Assembly: GCA_031422335.1 (NCBI GenBank)
Contig: JANOQW010000030.1
Location: 1-62,696, forward strand
Direction of reading: 5' to 3'
DNA: 62,696 nt
From: Methylotenera_A sp031422335
GTDB taxonomy: Bacteria; Pseudomonadota; Gammaproteobacteria; Burkholderiales; Methylophilaceae
The notes below the pieces were generated by a model. It saw only the letters and a program-made list of their open reading frames with translations. It ran no database searches and had not been told where the DNA came from. Positions 60,348-62,696 of this stretch are shown piece after piece (positions within the stretch are counted from its first letter, which is position 1; each line of letters starts with the position of its first letter). Made by a program: the position numbers and the translations under genes.

Positions 60348-60364
60348 GAATAAAAATAATCTGC

Positions 60365-60988
60365 ATGCAAGATATTTTCATTTCACCGCTCACTAGCGGA
60401 TTAACTAGCTGGGTGGAGGCTTTTCCTAAAGCCAAAATTAGCGCAATGGTAAACGCTAAGCCAACAAAAGTGCAAAAAAATGCGTCATATATGTTTTGGC
60501 TACATATGAATGAAGATAGACAACAATGGCTTACTAGCACGATAGACTTAATTCAAAAAAAGTATGAAAACGCTAAAATTGTCGTGCTAGCCAACGCACC
60601 AAATCAAGCGGAAGCATTTTATGCCATGAGCATGGGTGTGGTGGCGTATTCGCATGCTTATAGTCCAGCGTTTGTATTAACAGAAATTAAAACGGTGATT
60701 AGCCACGGCGGTGTCTGGCTGGGGCCAGATTTGCTTAAGCGCATTATTGAGGTTTCTACTAGTTTGGCAGGTAATCAGGCAGAGCAAGTGAATCAGCACT
60801 TAAAAACGCTGACCAAACGTGAGAAAGAAGTAGCAGTAGAAGCCGCCAAAGGTTTAAGTAATAAAGAGATTGCGCGCATTTTAAACATCACCGAGCGCAC
60901 AGTAAAAGCGCATCTTTCCTCCACATTTGAGCGTCTAGGGGCAAAAGATAGACTGCATTTAGCCTTAATGCTCAACAAAAAAGCTTAA
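60365..60988 (+). CDS. LuxR-type transcriptional regulator with degenerate receiver domain
   Basis: 207 residues. The C-terminal GerE/LuxR helix-turn-helix (about 145-205) is clear: LTKREKEVAVEAAKGLSNKE then RTVKAHLSSTFERLG. The N-terminal about 125 residues have the spacing of a response-regulator receiver (KIVVLANAPNQAEAFYAMSM and GVVAYSHAYSPA resemble beta4-alpha4-beta5), but the phospho-acceptor position reads FWLHMNED, without the expected Asp in a hydrophobic strand, and no acidic N-terminal pair is visible. So it is probably not controlled by phosphorylation. Lies between the export genes and the adhesin, a likely regulator of both. Confidence 0.85.
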   Translation: MQDIFISPLTSGLTSWVEAFPKAKISAMVNAKPTKVQKNASYMFWLHMNEDRQQWLTSTIDLIQKKYENAKIVVLANAPNQAEAFYAMSMGVVAYSHAYSPAFVLTEIKTVISHGGVWLGPDLLKRIIEVSTSLAGNQAEQVNQHLKTLTKREKEVAVEAAKGLSNKEIARILNITERTVKAHLSSTFERLGAKDRLHLALMLNKKA

Positions 60989-61002
60989 AATCTTCAAATT
61001 TA

Positions 61003-61041
61003 ATGCTCTGTAAGCCAATATCCATGCGGCTTGCAGAGTAT
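61003..61041. repeat. REP-like palindrome, copy 7
   Basis: Arms ATGCTCTGTAAGCC and GGCTTGCAGAGTAT around the loop AATATCCATGC; one G-T pair. Follows the LuxR-type gene and runs into the left arm of the 14-bp inverted repeat before the adhesin. Confidence 0.88.
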
Positions 61042-61131
61042 TACTTTTTACTACTTATTTACCTTGTCCTTTAGTACAATAGTTTTCTAGCTAAACCTCC
61101 TGTTTAATAGCAATATCGTAAAAAGTAATAC
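61038..61131. repeat. 14 bp perfect inverted repeat bracketing 66 bp upstream of the adhesin gene
   Basis: Left arm GTATTACTTTTTAC (61038-61051), right arm GTAAAAAGTAATAC (61118-61131). The 66 bp between include AGTACAATAGT and a TACAAT -10-like box. It may be an invertible promoter segment or the base of a long leader RNA stem. Confidence 0.7.
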
Positions 61132-61188
61132 ATTTTGCAATTACTTAAATTACAGCTAAATAAAAGCGATTAACAGGAAGCAACAACA

Positions 61189-62696
61189 TGGCAAACATCG
61201 GCGTAGTGGTTCTATTAACAGGTTCAGCAATTGTGGTCAACGCACAAGGCGTGCAGCGACAGCTGACGCTAGGTGACAGCATTGACACAGGCGATACCAT
61301 TATTGCGCCAAAAGGCACCAGGGTAGAGCTGCAACTTGCCAACGGAAATGTAGTACAAATTGGCGCACAACAAAGTGTCACCTTCACGCAAGAGCTGTCC
61401 GATGCCATTTTATACAACCTAGTTGAACCTACAGACAACGCCGTTTCACAAGCCACCATTCAAAGTGTTATCCAAGCCATTAACACTGGTGACAACATTG
61501 ATGACATTATTGCCAACCTTGCGCAACAACGTGCTGATGTAAACGAAGGCGTTGGTGAGCAGCAAAGCGGCCACAACTTTGTCGATTTGCTGCGTATCGA
61601 CAACGTGCTCAATCAATTTGACTATGGCTACGATGTGGCCAGCCGCGAATATCTTGACAGTGACCCCATGGCGCAAGATCGTGACATTCAACCAAATGAC
61701 GCCATGAGCGGCGCCGTCTATTTACCACGTATCGACCAAGATTTAAACCAATTTAACTTTGATTACAACCGCTTTAATCGCGATTTCCAGGGGCGCCGTG
61801 ATGGCGACAATTTACGCCAAGGCAATGATCCAGATTATGGAAACGGCGGTAGCAGTAATGGCGGCGGTAATATTGGTGCGGCCAGCATTACGATCCCTGA
61901 TACCAATGGTGCTGCTGCAGGTGACAGTACATTGCCTGAGACGGCAGGTCCGACTGCAGGTAGCTTTACTGTGACAGCACCAGCAGGCGTACAAAGCATC
62001 AGCGTTGGTGGCACCTCAGTCACTGAAGCACAACTCAATAACTTAGGCACTACTCCAGTTAGCATCAGCACTGGTGAAGGTACGCTCATTCTCACTGGCT
62101 ACAACCCAGGCACCGGCGTCGTTACTTATACGTACGACCCGCTGGTACAAAACAGTAACGCCAATGTGACAGATATCATCCCAATCAGCGTCACTGATGA
62201 CAACAGTATCACTAGCCCAGTTAATAATTTAGATATTGTGATTACCGACAGCAAACCAGTAGCGGTAAATGATAGTAATAGTGTCATTGAAGATACTGCG
62301 TTAATTGCCACTGGCAACGTACTCACCGACGTTGCAACTGGTGACACGGTTGGTGCTGACGTGAATGCTAACCCAATTACGCCAGCTACAGTGGCACTGA
62401 CCTACGGTAACTTGGTATTAAATAGTGATGGTAGTTACGTCTACACTTTGAACAACGGTAACCCAGCGGTAAATGCGCTCAATGTTGGCGATACGCTTAC
62501 TGACAATTACACTTACATCTTAACCGATGGGGATGGCTCAAGTACCACCGCAATACTCACTATCACTATTAATGGTAGCAATGACGCACCGGTCGATGGC
62601 AACGAAACCAACACCGTGACCGAAGACGTCACCCTCACTGTTGCTGACGGTGCCGCAGGCGACTTACTCAACAACGCCACTGACGTGGATGGTGAC
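61189..62696 (+). CDS. giant VCBS-repeat adhesin, LapA/retention-module type (3' end outside window)
   Basis: Open reading frame of at least 502 residues to the window edge. The start MANIGVVVLLTGSAIVVNAQ with DTGDTIIAPKGTRVEL is an N-terminal retention module, which holds LapA-type adhesins in the outer-membrane channel. A Gln/Asn/Asp-rich linker follows (about 130-230), then NGAAAGDS at about residue 240, a possible LapG-type di-alanine cleavage site. From about 340 come VCBS/cadherin-like repeats, for example TYILTDGDGSSTTAILTITI with NGSNDAPV. AGGA sits about 10 bases before the ATG. Substrate of the upstream type I system; biofilm and surface adhesion is the expected role. Confidence 0.9.

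Noticed and set aside
61145..62347. Several minus-strand open frames opposite the adhesin
   Set aside because: They are shadows of the plus-strand repeat protein, whose low-complexity Thr/Val/Asn codons keep the opposite strand open; none has a ribosome site or a recognisable domain.
1..62696. CRISPR array or toxin-antitoxin pair
   Set aside because: No regularly spaced direct repeats were seen; the palindromes are isolated and far apart. No convincing small two-gene toxin-antitoxin arrangement was found.
1..62696. Prophage, insertion sequence or integrase genes
   Set aside because: No transposase, integrase or phage structural protein motifs were found in any frame. The two single-base frameshifts are not associated with insertions.

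Overview
The window (62,696 bp, moderately AT-rich, tightly packed) is a chromosomal segment of a proteobacterium. The gene set (tadA, recJ, surE-pcm-nlpD, uvrC-pgsA, rlmJ, acnB) and the look of the proteins suggest a betaproteobacterium, most likely a methylotroph of the Methylophilaceae (Methylotenera-like). That placement is inference from memory of gene content, not a database result. No phage, transposase or CRISPR array is visible. Every intergenic gap is shorter than 300 bp.

Layout. 1-6.2 kb: 3' part missing aceE (minus), an M17 aminopeptidase, a Crp/Fnr regulator, an exported pentapeptide-repeat protein and a glycine-zipper envelope protein. 6.3-15 kb: recJ with its usual upstream partner, a prokaryotic pentameric ligand-gated ion channel homologue, a Bax-inhibitor-1 protein, tadA, and a MoxR / DUF58 / transglutaminase operon. 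15-21 kb: a small-molecule and redox accessory block (pirin, a frameshifted yceI, Old Yellow Enzyme, nitroreductase, and a TetR regulator divergent from an SDR, an alpha/beta hydrolase and a DUF2798 protein). 21-28 kb: a thioredoxin-like gene facing a long minus-strand run purB - NYN/OST-HTH - wrbA - HugZ-like - DUF2069 - surE - pcm - nlpD, with no rpoS after nlpD.

28-48 kb is the most distinctive region. A GntR-type regulator and a perfect inverted-repeat operator sit at the divergence point between a minus-strand operon (CitE-like lyase, mesaconyl-CoA hydratase-like MaoC protein, second CitE-like lyase, prpB, prpC, prpD) and a plus-strand series (gntR, malic enzyme, sdhCDAB, sdhE, third CitE-like lyase, AMP-forming acyl-CoA synthetase, class I fumarase, acnB). 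Together these encode the methylcitric acid cycle, succinate oxidation to malate and pyruvate, and a set of enzymes suited to beta-methylmalyl-CoA / mesaconate / citramalate chemistry. I propose that the last set is a glyoxylate-plus-propionyl-CoA branch grafted onto the methylcitrate cycle.

48-56 kb: a frameshifted DUF2914 membrane protein, a YqhA-family protein, rlmJ, two secreted EF-hand proteins, a CDF transporter without its cytosolic domain, a 59-residue tautomerase overlapping a DUF2971 gene, uvrC, pgsA, tRNA-Gly and tRNA-Cys. 56.7 kb to the end: a type I secretion ABC transporter, its HlyD-type adaptor, a LuxR-type regulator with a degenerate receiver, and the start of a giant VCBS-repeat adhesin that runs off the window.

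Scattered through the window are seven copies of a roughly 35-40 bp palindrome with a conserved loop, each just outside a gene and often followed by a T-run. It is a REP-like family that also seems to serve as terminators. Two genes (yceI and the DUF2914 gene) are each broken by a single missing base in a short homopolymer, so either sequencing error or recent decay must be considered.
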